Assembly (NCBI RefSeq): GCF_030272615.1
Contig: NC_081414.1
Location: 51,303,136 to 51,367,135, forward strand
DNA: 64,000 nucleotides
From: Cryptomeria japonica
Taxonomy: Eukaryota; Streptophyta; Pinopsida; Cupressales; Cupressaceae
Direction of reading: 5' to 3'
A model generated the notes under the pieces. The model did no database searches. It saw only the letters and a program-made list of their open reading frames with translations, and had not been told where the DNA came from. Shown piece by piece: positions 21,415 through 33,072 of the stretch. The translations under genes and the position numbers were made by a program. Position 1 is the first letter of the stretch, and the number at the start of each line of letters is the position of its first letter.

Positions 21415-22965
21415 TGATTCATCTTTGCGGCAGCTATATGCATGTGTACCTATGTGATGAGATGTTCTTATGTGATGCTTATGATATGGATGCAAATATG
21501 TATATGAGGAAATTCAATGTTTTATATTTTTTTTGTTCTTTTATGTTTTATATGTGTATGCATGATGCAAATTTGAATGTACGTAATGCAGATGAATATG
21601 ATAATGCAAATGTAAATTGTGCTAACAGGTGTTGTGTTCAGGATGTGATGCAGTTGTGATATCTATATGTATGTATGAAATGCTTATATGTGGTAATGCA
21701 GGTGCAACTACATGAAATGCAAATGTTTTTGGTGTGTCATTATACTCAATCATGTGATAGTAGGCTACGCGGACTCGAGAAGGATGATGGAATTCAATCA
21801 AGAAAGGGGGATGAAAGATAGAAGATATGAAAGTGAAAGAGCTTCTTGTGTGTTATCATCATTGAGCTTTATTATGGCAAGTAGGTTATGACAATCGAGG
21901 CATATGTTCGACCCAGAAAGTCATTGTACCTGTTTGCATGGAGATAAGACAGTCATAAACAAGGAATGCCCCAGTTCACACTAGACTCACAGTGTCCTCA
22001 TATCCTTGGACAAGTCATAGCATTACTAAGAGACAATCCACAGCCAGCAAACACAAATAAGTGACGATACCCCATCCTCGCCTTTCTATTCAAAGACATC
22101 CTGGAGATAGAATCTCTAATCAGAGACATCCTGAAAAAGCTAAAAGACATGTCACCAGAAAGATAAAATCAAAAGAAAACCAAGACTCGACACCAACATC
22201 CACTGTAGTCCTCAAGTTTAGTGTCTCTTGTCACTTGTATAAGTCTTATTTGATTGTGGTCACAATGTTTACTTTCACTGAAAGGATAGATAGCACTGAA
22301 CCATAATGTCGTCGGAGTCTGTTGAAAGATTTGATTTGTTGAAGCCCATTGTTACTGCTGTGTCTCATCTAAAACTGACTGAATCCATGAAACTGATACT
22401 TTATTGCGGAGAAGATGAAGCTTTATTGCGGACTGGCGATGCAGATGTTTCTTTATTGCGGATTGTGTGCGAATAGACTGAAGGAAGCTGGAAGAAACTA
22501 TACTCCTTGAAACATGTGATGTTCTTAGTTCCACACCCATTACTAGACGTAGGATTTTGCCTTAGCCATAGATAGGATCTGATTTATTATGGATGGAAAG
22601 GGATGAAAAGGGAGGTTTATTATGAATGGCTAACCAATCTTAGGGAGATCAATAACAAGCCATGATGGGAATGGGTAAGTTTATTATGGATGAATTGGTC
22701 GTGAGTGTGTGCAAAGTGAAGTGATGAAAGAGAATCCTGAAAGAGGGAGGAGCAATGTCTCTACGCATGGCGCTGGTGACCCAGTTTCCACCATGGTACT
22801 TGCCCAGGGCACCACCGAAGTGGTTTTCACCGTTGGACGAAATTATTTCTCTTTACTTTTTTTGATTTTTCAATGTTTTTTGTGTCACAAGGCGCTTGTT
22901 TGCCAGGGTTTCACCGAGTAACGATTTTTTTTTGTTTTATAATTTTTTTTTTGTATTTTGAATTT
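21319..22965. other. Element F 3' region between the PMD gene and integrase
   Basis: No gene is recognised. It holds an AT dinucleotide run at about 21376-21411. CTTTATTGCGGA occurs three times (22399-22410, 22421-22432, 22451-22462), and a TTTATTATGGATG-like motif occurs three times near 22572, 22616 and 22680. T-rich tracts lie at 22920-22990. The PMD transcript (plus) and the pol transcript (minus) converge here, so polyadenylation signals for both could lie in it. Confidence 0.65.
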
Positions 22966-22969
22966 TTTT

Positions 22970-24300
22970 TTATTTTTTTTGTATTTTTGAATTAGGATAT
23001 TCCAAAGAGCTATGTGTAGAACCTACAAAGGTGCATGTTGTTGATAGGATCCTCCAAAGGTTCACCTTCTGTAGTTGAGAGCTGATATGCCCCAGAGCCA
23101 TATACTGCTGTGATGATGTAAGGACCAAGCCAGTTTGGTTCGAACTTGCCCTTCTTCTCTCTGTCTTGCTGATTCTTGGGGTTTTCTCGGAGAACCAAGT
23201 CACCTACCTAAAATGTACGAGGCTTGACTTTGTGATTGTAGCTGCGACTCATTCATTGTTGGTAAGCCTTGAGATGATTAAAAGCAGTTTGTCTCCGTTC
23301 ATCTAGCAGTTCCAGTTCTTGTAAGCGAGAGACTCTGTAATCTTCATCAGTGATGATATTTTGCAAAGAGACCCGTAAAGAGGGTCGTTCGACCTCAATA
23401 GGCAAGATGGCTTTAGAACCATAGACTAGTGAATAGGGTGTAGCTCCTGTAGGTGTGCGAACACTTGTGCGGTAGGCCCAAAGTGCAGGATTGAGTTGGA
23501 TATGCCAATTACGGCCAGCATCGTTGATTGTCTTCTTGAGGATTTTAAGGATTGTTTTATTAGATGCCTCAGCTTGGCCATTACCTTGGGGGTAATATGG
23601 TGTGGAGAAACGATGGGAAATATGGAAGCGGTCACAGAGTTCACGAACATCCTGATTTTTGAAGGACCGCCCATTATCAGTGATAATGGAAACAGGGATA
23701 CCATATTGGCAAATGATATAGTTAAGGATGAAGGTGGCAATCTGTTTTCCAGTAATTTGTGTGAGAGGCACAGCTTCAATCCTCTTTGTGAAATACTCTG
23801 TGGCTGTGATAATGAATTTATGACCATTGGAAGAAGGAGGGTGAATCTTGCCTATGAGATCGAGTCCCCATTGACAAAAGGGCCAAGGAGACGCAAGTGG
23901 TTGTAGTTCTTATGCTGGTGCATGTATGAGGTCTCCATGAATTTGACATTGCTTACATTTCTTGACAAACTGATATGAGTCTTTTTCCATATTGGCCCAG
24001 TAATATCTAGTCCTAATGAGTTTCTTGGCCAAGGTAGGACCACTAGCATGTGGACCACATATCCCTTCATGCACTTCATGTAACGCAATCTGAGCTTCAT
24101 CGCTTTCTAGACATCTAAGAAGAGTGCCATCTAGATCTCGCCAGTATAGGATATAAGCTAAAATGACATATCGAGAGGATTGGTGAATGAAGGTGCGGCG
24201 TTGGTTATTTGATAGATCAAGAGGTAGGACATTGTCACGAAGGTATGTGAAGATGGAACCATATAACTGGGATTCAGGACCAACAAAACATATCATTTCA
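22970..24300 (-). pseudogene. Element F integrase, broken by stops
   Basis: The N-terminal HHCC zinc finger is at 23910-24120 (ALHEVHEG then KKCKQCQ). The catalytic core has WGLDLIG (Asp), ITDNGRSF (Asp) and YYPQGNGQAEASN (Glu), so all three catalytic residues are still present. The C-terminal SH3-like part reads NWLGPYIITAVYGSGAYQL and ends LCRFYT near 23010. Stops lie at about 23910 (TAA), 23253 (TGA) and 23213 (TAG), the latter two at positions suiting a former CGA and CAG. A frameshift near 24296 puts the integrase in a different frame from RT and RNase H. Confidence 0.88.
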
Positions 24301-24844
24301 GTAGGAGTGATCTCATATGATGAAACAAAAGGTTATCCACCAAGAACTCATAGCGGGTCTCATTTGGAGGTAAATCGATCAATGAAGCAATTGTAGCCAT
24401 GGCATCTGCGGCGCGATTCTGCTCTCTTGGTATCTGCTCAAAATCTATCCTTGTGAAGTGTTGTTTCAAGTCATCCACCATTTGTTTGTAAGGCATTAAT
24501 TTTTCATCTTTTGTTTGGTAATCATTAGTTGCTTGACGGATGACCAGTTGAGAATCCCCAAAAACACGAAGTTCCTAGATCTTCCACTGAACTGCAATCC
24601 GTAATCCAGTTGTTAATGCCTCATATTCTACTATATTGTTAGTGCAAGGAAATGATAAGCGGTATGATTTTGGTACAGAATCCCTTTGAGGAGTTATAAA
24701 GAGAATACCAGCTCCTGCCCCATGCTGTGTGTATGAGCCGTCAAAGTACAGTTGCCATGGCTTTGCATGTGATACTGTTAAAATGGATTCATCTAGAAAT
24801 TCTGAATTTAGAGGAACATCATCAATCATGGGGGCATCTGCTAA
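24293..24844 (-). pseudogene. Element F second, archaeal-type RNase H
   Basis: Found only in Tat-lineage gypsy elements, this domain duplicates RNase H function. The active-site carriers are all visible: YFDGSYTQHGAGAG (Asp), NNIVEYEAL (Glu), RVFGDSQLVI (Asp) and NRAADAMATI (Asp). A single TAG at 24575 splits the domain, at a position where CAG would fit, and another TAG at 24845 separates it from the first RNase H. The frame is that of RT. Confidence 0.88.
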
Positions 24845-25390
24845 CTAATCTGCGATGGCTTGTCCTTTTATTGCTTTTCTATCCACATACTTGATGTCGA
24901 ATTCACTCAGGATCATTACCCATTTGGCCAGTCGCCCCGTAAGTGTTGCTTTATTGAGAAGGTATTTTAATGGATCAATTCTTGCAACCAACTTAGTCTT
25001 ATGAGTGAGCATGTAAAGTCGTAATTTCTGTGAAGCAAAGACCACGGCGAGACATGCATGCTCGATTGGTGTGTAGTTTAGCTCATATCCCACCAATGTG
25101 CGACTAATATAGTATACGGCCTTTTCCTTGCCCCCAGCAATTTGTTGTGCTAAGAGTGCTCCCAGTGCTGTTGGAGTAGCTGATATGTATAGTAGCAAAG
25201 GCTGATCTGAAACTGGTGGCATCAGAACAGGCGGATTCAAGAGATAATCCTTGAGCGTCTGGAAAGCCTGTTGACAGTTATCATCCCATTTGAATTTGAT
25301 ATTTTTATGTAGCAGGTGTTGAAAAGGATTGCACTTATCTGCAAGTTGTGCTATGAATCTTCATATAGACTGGAGTCTCCCTTGTAAGGA
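24845..25390 (-). pseudogene. Element F first (gypsy-type) RNase H and connection
   Basis: LLLYISATPTALGALLAQ lies where the first catalytic Asp would be in other gypsy elements. Ser here agrees with the known degeneration of this domain in Tat elements that carry a second RNase H. YTPIEHACLAVVFA and LAKWVMILSEFDI follow. TGA stops at 25391 and about 25365 interrupt the link from RT. Both sit at an Arg position of the family. Confidence 0.83.
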
Positions 25391-26179
25391 TCAAAGTTGA
25401 CTGATATTTCTGGGTGGTGGCATGTCCAAGATAGCCTTGACCTTTGCTGGATCGGCTTCGATTCCTCTTTTGGACACAATGAATCCTAGGAGCTTCCCGG
25501 AGGTTACTCCAAAGACACATTTTTTGGGGTTTAATCTTACTTTGTATTTTTCCAACTGATCAAAGACGACTGAAAGTATGTCCAAATGTGTATCTCTGTC
25601 TACTGATTTACCCAAGAGATCATCAACATAATCTTCCACAGTTATGTGCATGAGATCATGAAAGATAGTAGTCATTGCTCTTTGATATGTAGCACCTGCA
25701 TTTTTTAGTCCGAAGGGCATGACATTCCAGCAGAAAGTTCCCCAAGGACAAGTGAATGATGTTTTATGTTGATCCTCAGGTGCAATCCTGATTTGATTAT
25801 AACCAGAAAATCCATCCATCAATGATAACATTTCATGGCCTGCTGTGAGATCAACAATCAAGTCAATATTTGGTAATGGGAAGTCATCTTTTGGACAAGC
25901 TTTGTTGATGTCTCTGAAATCTGTACATATTATGATGTTGCGATCTGGTTTACTGACAGGCACTAGATTGGATATCCATTCAGGATAATCAATTGGGCGT
26001 ATGAATCCGACATCCAATAACTTCTCCATCTCTGCTTTGACTAGTAATGCCACTTGTGGATGCATTTTTCTTAATTTCTGTTTCACTGGCTTTGCCCCCG
26101 GTTTGACTGTCAAATGATGCATTACCAAATCCGGATCCAGTCCAGGCATATCAGCGTATGACCATGCAAAGTTGATTTG
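25391..26179 (-). pseudogene. Element F reverse transcriptase
   Basis: The 252-codon open stretch (26149-25391) covers the fingers and palm: GFIRPIDYPEWISN, FRDINKACPKDDFPLP, FGLKNAGATYQRAM and the catalytic YVDD at 25619-25630. GKLLGFIVSKRGIE then leads into the thumb. All key catalytic residues are present. TGA stops at 26180 and 25391 flank the open stretch in the same frame. The Tat-type CPKDDFPLP motif supports the lineage call. Confidence 0.9.
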
Positions 26180-27187
26180 TCATTTCTTGAAGAAACTTAT
26201 GAACTGTGACCTTTCAGACTCTGTCAATGATTTAGCCAGGAATATGTTATGTGGAACCTCTTCCATGCCAATGTTTGTTTTGATAGTCTCCTCTACCAAC
26301 ATGGATGACTTTTCCTCATATGATGCTGGGAGAATGTCGAGCCTTCCATCTTCGGGTGCCTCAGAGAGGTTTTCGCCCTCAGATACGTCCTTTCTTTTTA
26401 CTTTTTTGGGGTCAGATAGCGCCACAGTGTGGTTTTCGCCATAAGACCCTTGATTTGTTCTTATTTTCACATTTTTGCGACTGGAAGGTCCAACACCCTC
26501 GCCAAAATATGCCATGTTGAGTTCTATAGTGTATCCTGCTTTATGGTCCCCAGGGGGAAGATCATCTCATATGCCAAGATAGTCAATAACAGCTTCATCA
26601 TTTTGGAATGTATCAAACTGTGCTGGTCCTTCATAATCCCAGTCAATGAGTTGGTGATGAACAAGGGGAAGGCCTTTAATGTTTTCAGAGTTTGCGGGGT
26701 TAAGAGTGAAGATGTGGTTATATTCGGGTATGTCAAGGTAATTATCGAGGTCATTGATGGCACTCTCCTCATCAGTCTCAATCGCGAGTGAATCCAAATT
26801 GTCATCACTAGTAGCGCATTCTGGGATAGGTGTTCTCATCCTATGTGATTTCAACCTAGAAACTTGAGACGAAGACTGTGTGGAATCCTCATGGGTTGTT
26901 TCTTGACCAACTCTGAACTTTTTATAAAATTCCTCTTCTTCTATGGGTTCATCTGGCTCTCTGAATGTCTCGGTGAGCTCATAATCACAGGAGGATTTGT
27001 CTGAACCCCATTCCCATTCGTTGGAGTCTGTGGAATAGCGATCCTCTTGTTGAACTTTGGTAGCTTTGATTTGTAATGCTTCTTCTATCCTTTTAGTGTG
27101 GATCTTGGAAGTCAGAAAACCAAGTCCCTTCGAGCGTTCCTTTTTGAAAGTCAATTCAGGTTGTAAAGGTTCAATGATGCCTTCCTT
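26180..27187 (-). pseudogene. Element F linker between protease and RT
   Basis: The region continues in the same minus frame as gag and RT, with TGA stops at 27188 and 26567. It is acidic and low in conserved motifs. Its upstream edge contains GKGFKILQKFGYDGRSPLG, which resembles a G-patch, an RNA-binding motif seen in some retroelement polyproteins. Function of the acidic part is unknown. Confidence 0.7.
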
Positions 27188-28231
27188 TCATAACCCAAGA
27201 GGGCTTCTTCCATCATACCCAAATTTTTGTAAAATCTTGAAGCCTTTGCCATATTTCTCACAGGGTATATTGATGTGATCTTGTGTGTCATCTTCAATGT
27301 CTTTGTAAAGCATTTTGTATAGATCTTCCTCCTCTAGTTTGCCCCATCTTTGAAAGACAGTAGGGTCCCATTCGAGTATCATGATGGATACTTGTTTGTT
27401 AGGATGTGGTCTTCCATATTCTTTTGGAGAACTCATGACTTGTCGTAAGTACATGGTCTGATTTAAAGTGTACTCTCCCATGCCTTTGTCCTGAAATTTG
27501 CCTTTAAGCTCACCTTGTTTTGATGTTGAAGGTTTCAAAGACTCCAGATCAACGTATGCGGAAGAAGGAACAGCTTCATGATTACTGGGAATGATGGTTT
27601 CCGTATGTGATCTCAGGTTATTGCAATATATGAATGGATTAGGATCACCGTTAACTGTTACTTCAACTCCATTGTGAGGAAACTTAATGCATTTGTGATA
27701 TGTCGATGGGACTGCCCTCATTTCATGAATCCCAGGACGTCCTAGCAATATATTATAAGTGAGGTCTAGAAATAGGACTTGACAAACCACATCCTTTGTA
27801 ACTGGCCCAATTCTTAGAGGTACGGTGACTGTGCCCTTGGACGAGCGCTCTTCATCATCATATGCCTTGATGGTGATTTGATTTGTTGAATTCACCGCTT
27901 TATCAGAATATCCCAATTGTTTAATGGTGCTCAATGTACAAATGTTTAGACCACCTCCTCCATCTATCAGGACTCGCTTTATTCTATGTTTGTGTATGAA
28001 GGCTTCAATGTGTAGTGGTGCATTATGAGGCTGACTTACGGAGGCGTCATCGGCTTCTGTGAATGTAAGGGAATGCGGAATGGAAAGGTATCCCACCATG
28101 GCTTGAAACTGGTCCACGTTCAGATCAGTAGGAACAGCAGTATCTCTCAAGATTTTATCAAGAATGGCTTTATGAGTGGGGGATATGCGTAAGAGTTCAA
28201 GTATGGAGATGAGCGCGGGTGTCTTCCCTAA
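27188..28231 (-). pseudogene. Element F aspartic protease region
   Basis: The frame follows gag directly after one TAG. Around 27957-27975 it reads RVLIDGGGGLNICTL, the retropepsin active-site loop in its Tat form (DGGG), followed by NILLGRPGIHEMRAVPSTYH near 27730. Residues upstream (SLTFTEADD) belong to the conserved pre-protease segment. The open part spans 28150-27188 and ends in a TGA that suits a former CGA. Protease would release gag, RT and integrase from the polyprotein. Confidence 0.87.
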
Positions 28232-30529
28232 CTATTCTACAAGGTCATACTCAGGTTTAGTTGACGAAGAAGCGGTGTTTTTAGTTGGAGCACCTTGCAA
28301 AGTGATTTTACCTCGGCAGGTTGTAACATGACATTCAGAGGTAGGTTCAGAAGAAGATCCAATACCTTTTAGGACAATCTTGGGTCTCCAATTAGAATTT
28401 TCAGGGGTTTTGTCCTTGATGATAATGGTAGAGACATAATTGTCCATCGATATGTGATTGATGGTTGAATCATAGTTGTAAGATGCTCTAGTATAGTTGG
28501 TTTGATCATCTGTGGATTTAGCTTTTCCCTTGTCATGCTTTGGGAAAGGTTCCTTAAACATCTCATGTTCTTGATTGGATGAGTGTCCCTCAATCTCAAT
28601 GTCACCTCTATCAATGAGATCCTGTACGATGTTCTTCAGTCGATGACAATTTCCTGTCTTATGACCCTTGCTCTTATGAAATTCACAATACTCATCATCG
28701 TTCCACCAATTTGGTTTAACCTTTGGTTCATATGGAGGAAAATCTGGAACTATGATTACCTTGTTTGCCACTAGCTTCTTGAAGACTGACTCAAGTGGTT
28801 CTCCCAATGGGGTGTACTTCCTTCGTGATCTGGAAGTTGTTTGAGTATTCACTTGATTGTTTGTAGAACTTGATCCTGAAAAGATGACTTTGGGTCGCAC
28901 TGTGTTGGCATCAACAACACCATCATTGACTGTGTTCTTGTTTTTATTCCAAAATCTTGGCTTGTCTTTTCCTTTAAAGTCATCTTTGTTTTCTTTGAAT
29001 ATCTTAATGACTCCTTGTTCAATTAGGACCTTTTCTGTCGCTAAGCATTTTTCAATGATGTCCTTGAAGGTGGACAAACAAGCTTTCCTTAAGTCATAAC
29101 CAATCTCTTTGTTAACATTTTGGGTGAACATTTCCACCATTTGTTTTTGTGGAATTTCACAAGAGCATCTGCTGGCTAGATTTCTCCATCTTTGTAAAAA
29201 TGATGCAAAAGATTCTCCCTCTTTTTGCTTGGTGTTGCACAAAGTAGTGACTGATATGTCTGTCTCTATATTGTAGGAGAAATGTTGAATAAATGCCTCT
29301 GATAAGTCACCCCATGACTTAATACCGGGTGGGAGTTGGGAGAACCATTCCATAGCTTGATCACCTAAGCTTTGTGGGAATAATCTCATCAAATATGTCT
29401 CTTCTGAAGCTACTTCAATGCAAGTTGTGAAAAACTGTCTTATGTGTGCCTTACGATCCCCTTTTCCTCTATACTTATCAAATTTAGGCGTCACAAAATG
29501 TGTAGGAAATGGAGGCATTGGAATGTTCTTGTCGAATGGATAGGGACATGTGTCTCTCATTGTGTATGTTGGCTTTGGTGTATTTATGTCCTCCATTTTC
29601 TTTTGTAAGTCCCTTATTTGTTGCTCCAAATTGCTCTTAGGTGGAGATCGACTTCTTGGACCATACCCCATGTTTGAGGCACCAATTGGAGGAGGAGCAT
29701 GTTGCATATATGGATGATATTGATCATACACATGTTCATATGGAGGAGGTCTATAGTGATGCGGCATATATGGAGAGCTTGGTATAGATTCATGTTGAGG
29801 AACACCATATCTATTTTGCGCATGTATACCATATTCTACAGGCATGTCATGTTCCATTGTGTTGCCCCCAAATTTGACATGAGGTTTCCTTGTGTCCAAA
29901 TTTTGAGCATGCCTTTGAACATCCAATTGCTTTGGTTGATCCTTAGCATTAGTATGTGATTGAGCATATATGTCTGCATAAGACTTCCATAATGGTCTAC
30001 GAAGGTAAGTATCATATGCTTGACCATGTGTATGTGGGACCTCTGGTTTTTGAAGAAAAGACGATGGTGATTCAGGCACCATATATGGTCCTCTATTTCC
30101 TCCACTATTAGGTCTCCTTTGATCCATGTTGGAGTGAGTTTGTTGCAAAGGTCGGTTTTCCATTATTTGAGACATTTCAAAATCATAAGGTATCTTGGCT
30201 CCACTTTGTGCCATCATGTGTAAGAAGTATTGTCTATCTCTCCTCATTATTTCCTCAACCAATCGATTGAAATGGGGATTCATAATGGATTCTTCCACAT
30301 CTGTTGAATGTATTGATAAGTTGTCCAAATTGTCATTGTGTGTAACATTGTTGTTTGTGGTGCCTGTGTTTTCAACATTTGGAATGTTTCTATAGACATC
30401 CATGTCAGATAATGTAGTGTGATCAGTGTTGAAAAAGATATCATTCTCATACTCATAAGAACTCATGTTTGCGGACTCTTGAGCCTCTTTAGTTTCTCTC
30501 CTAGATTTTTGAAGACGGGTTTCAACCAT
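28232..30529 (-). CDS. Element F gag, 765 codons, intact
   Basis: Starts with METRLQKSRRETKE-like sequence at ATG 30529. The N-terminal third is Asn/Pro/Tyr-rich and probably disordered. The retrotransposon gag capsid domain spans about residues 350-500 (AHIRQFFTTCIEVAS, MEWFSQLPPG, FIQHFS, FLQRWRNLA). A C-terminal zinc-binding motif of the Tat type, YCEFHKSKGHKTGNC, is at about residues 611-630, followed by IVQDLIDRGDIEI. The frame ends with a TAG, and pol continues in the same frame, so read-through or decay are both possible. This is the longest undamaged frame in the window. Confidence 0.92.
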   Translation of the reverse strand: MVETRLQKSRRETKEAQESANMSSYEYENDIFFNTDHTTLSDMDVYRNIPNVENTGTTNNNVTHNDNLDNLSIHSTDVEESIMNPHFNRLVEEIMRRDRQYFLHMMAQSGAKIPYDFEMSQIMENRPLQQTHSNMDQRRPNSGGNRGPYMVPESPSSFLQKPEVPHTHGQAYDTYLRRPLWKSYADIYAQSHTNAKDQPKQLDVQRHAQNLDTRKPHVKFGGNTMEHDMPVEYGIHAQNRYGVPQHESIPSSPYMPHHYRPPPYEHVYDQYHPYMQHAPPPIGASNMGYGPRSRSPPKSNLEQQIRDLQKKMEDINTPKPTYTMRDTCPYPFDKNIPMPPFPTHFVTPKFDKYRGKGDRKAHIRQFFTTCIEVASEETYLMRLFPQSLGDQAMEWFSQLPPGIKSWGDLSEAFIQHFSYNIETDISVTTLCNTKQKEGESFASFLQRWRNLASRCSCEIPQKQMVEMFTQNVNKEIGYDLRKACLSTFKDIIEKCLATEKVLIEQGVIKIFKENKDDFKGKDKPRFWNKNKNTVNDGVVDANTVRPKVIFSGSSSTNNQVNTQTTSRSRRKYTPLGEPLESVFKKLVANKVIIVPDFPPYEPKVKPNWWNDDEYCEFHKSKGHKTGNCHRLKNIVQDLIDRGDIEIEGHSSNQEHEMFKEPFPKHDKGKAKSTDDQTNYTRASYNYDSTINHISMDNYVSTIIIKDKTPENSNWRPKIVLKGIGSSSEPTSECHVTTCRGKITLQGAPTKNTASSSTKPEYDLVE

Positions 30530-33072
30530 GAACTAGGTATTGACCAAGATGTGTGAGGCTAGATGAAAATGTAAAAAGTATGGAAGACCAAGAGTTGTAT
30601 GGAGTGTAAATGAATCTGAGGTGTACTTGCAATGTCCCAAGTGTAAGACCAAGTATGTATGTAGTAGAGTAGGTGTGACTTCCAAAGAGAGGATAGTTTC
30701 TCTTGATGAGGTAAGCTGACCTTGACCCTAAGTAAGACCAAATGAGACCCAAAGGTAAGAAACCTTGATGAGGGACCACCTAGCAAAGTGTTGTTGTATG
30801 TAATGTGTTGACAAAGTATAGTGAGGACAAGCAAATGACCTTTTGACTCAAGTTTAGACAAATGTGAATGTAATGTAAGATGTAAAGCAATGATGGACTT
30901 TGTGAGACCCAAGGACAGGTTGAATGCTAAATGAAACCTTAGAGAGATGACCTAGGAAGCTCAAGATTTCCGAAACTGACTGTGTTTGCTTGCTAGACTG
31001 TAACAGTTTTTCAATTCTGGACACAGACGCGACTGTATACTTCACAGACGCGGTTTCCTGACACAGACGCTACTCTGTTTAACACAAACGCGCTTTTGAG
31101 ATTTTCTTGTTTATGTTTGCTGGACTGTAAAAAAAATTTTGCAATTTTGAACACAGACCCGCCTGTATACTACACAGGCGCGGTTACCCGACACAGACGT
31201 GTTTCTATTCAACACAGACGCTGTTATAAACACAGATGCTATTCTGCCCTTCACAGACGCGCCTAGACAACACAGACGTGGTTAAAATAGACACAGACAT
31301 GTTTCTGTAAAATTTGTGCAATTTTTTCCAATCTGTGAAGTCGTTTTGTTGTGACCAAATCTGACTGTTTGACTGTTTTTCGTGACAAGAGGACACAATG
31401 TCTATGAGGACTCAATGTTTGCAAGTGTTTAGACTGACAATGACTCCAAGAAAAGTGTGTTGTTTGATGTAAAATTGTTTTGCATACACTTGAAGACACA
31501 AAAGACACAATGTTTTGCTGTTTGGTCTTGAATGTTTTGAATGTTTAACATAAGTCAAGCACAATTCTTATGGCTGGCCAAGACAATAGTTGTTGATCCC
31601 ACATGGGGTTTTACCCCCGAGGCTATGCTATTTAGAGCAGATACTTAGATGCTTGACCTCATTGGCTCCACCCTCGGCACTCACTTCTCGGGTCAGCCAA
31701 GCATCAGTCCCCATGAAAACTCCCCATGGCGAACTTTGTATCTCTACTAAGAACCGTATGTGTGTGGGCCGCTACCAGAGGTCTGACCTCCTGCCCCAAC
31801 AACTAGAAGGATTTGGGCCTCTAAAAGAAAATGGTGCTAGTAAGGGCATCCACTCGTATAGCCATACATGTGGCACTTTCAGCTCTGTAAATACAGAAGG
31901 CTCCCAGCCGGTAGGGGTTACGCCCTACAACTGATCAAATAAATTTGATCAAACGGGTTTATGGGGAGACATAGTGTCGGTATGAACTAATCAGCACACG
32001 TTATTCATAGTTTTCACCATGAATACATTTGATTATAGTGGTTCGGATGAGGTGGGTTTTCCTTGCTACCACTTGGGTCGTTCTCTTCTCACTAGTAGTC
32101 CTAATGACCACACGGGAAGACAGGCCCTCTAAAGATTAAACAAAAAGAGCCTATTGCTCAAGACACAAAAGACAATGATTCAATTTTAGTGCACCAATGG
32201 AAGTGTTTGCTAGTCTATGAAAACAAGGCACGCAATAAAAGTCCAAAAAACCTTGCCAAGGACCTGCAACAAAGAGTTGTTAGTAGCTTGGGTTGTTTGA
32301 AATAATCACCCCTTCCTGCATGCACACAAGTTAGGTAAATTTTAAAACCCAAAAGACTTTGTGAAAATAGGGGCCTTCAACCAAACGATTTTCCTTCCAA
32401 GACAAGCTGCACCAGTTTTGTTAGCTAGATCTGAGAATGTTAGCTCAAAATAAACTAGATCTGAAACATTAAATGCAAGACAAAATGGCGAAAAATGAAA
32501 ACCTAAATTTTTTATTTTTTTATATTTTTTTTTCACATAGACGCGATTTTACCTTACATAGATGTGATTCCGCCCTACACAGACGTGATTCCACAACATA
32601 GACGCGTTTTAACACCTCACAGACATGTTTCTGCAAAAAAATGCAAAACAGAAAATCCTGTAGAGCATAGATGCGATTAAAATGATCACAGACGCGACTA
32701 GATCTCACAGACGTGATTAAATTGCCACAGACGCGATTCCACAACACAACCACGTTTCTGCAAAAAAATGCAAAACAAAAAATCCTACCGATCACAGATG
32801 CGATTTAAATGATCACAAACGTGATTAGATCTTGCAGACGCGATTAAAGCACCCACAGACGCGCCTATAATGAAAACCTTTCGGAAACCTGCAAAATAAA
32901 ATTTTGTCGAAAACATGGACGCGATTCCAGATGTCGCAAACGCGCCAAAAAATCAAAAACGTGATCCGAAAGTTCGCAGACGCGGAAATGTCGAAAATAT
33001 TGTCGAAAATGCCAGATCTGCAACTTCAAAATACAAAATCTGCAACAAGATGTTAAATGCAAAAATGGACAA
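30530..33072 (-). other. Element F 5' leader with GACGCG repeat arrays
   Basis: About 2.5 kb without a recognised gene lie between the primer site and gag. Two arrays of ACACAGACGCG-like motifs (plus-strand orientation) lie at 31020-31300 (about 13 copies) and 32530-32990 (about 20 copies). A GC-richer unique stretch is at 31590-32100. Variant motif copies mostly differ by C-to-T or G-to-A at the CpG positions. Long leaders are usual in Tat elements. Confidence 0.8.

Noticed and set aside
32520-32795. Frame with repeated RLC/HVC residues
   Set aside because: It is produced by the GACGCG motif array in the F leader; no domain, start or codon bias supports it.
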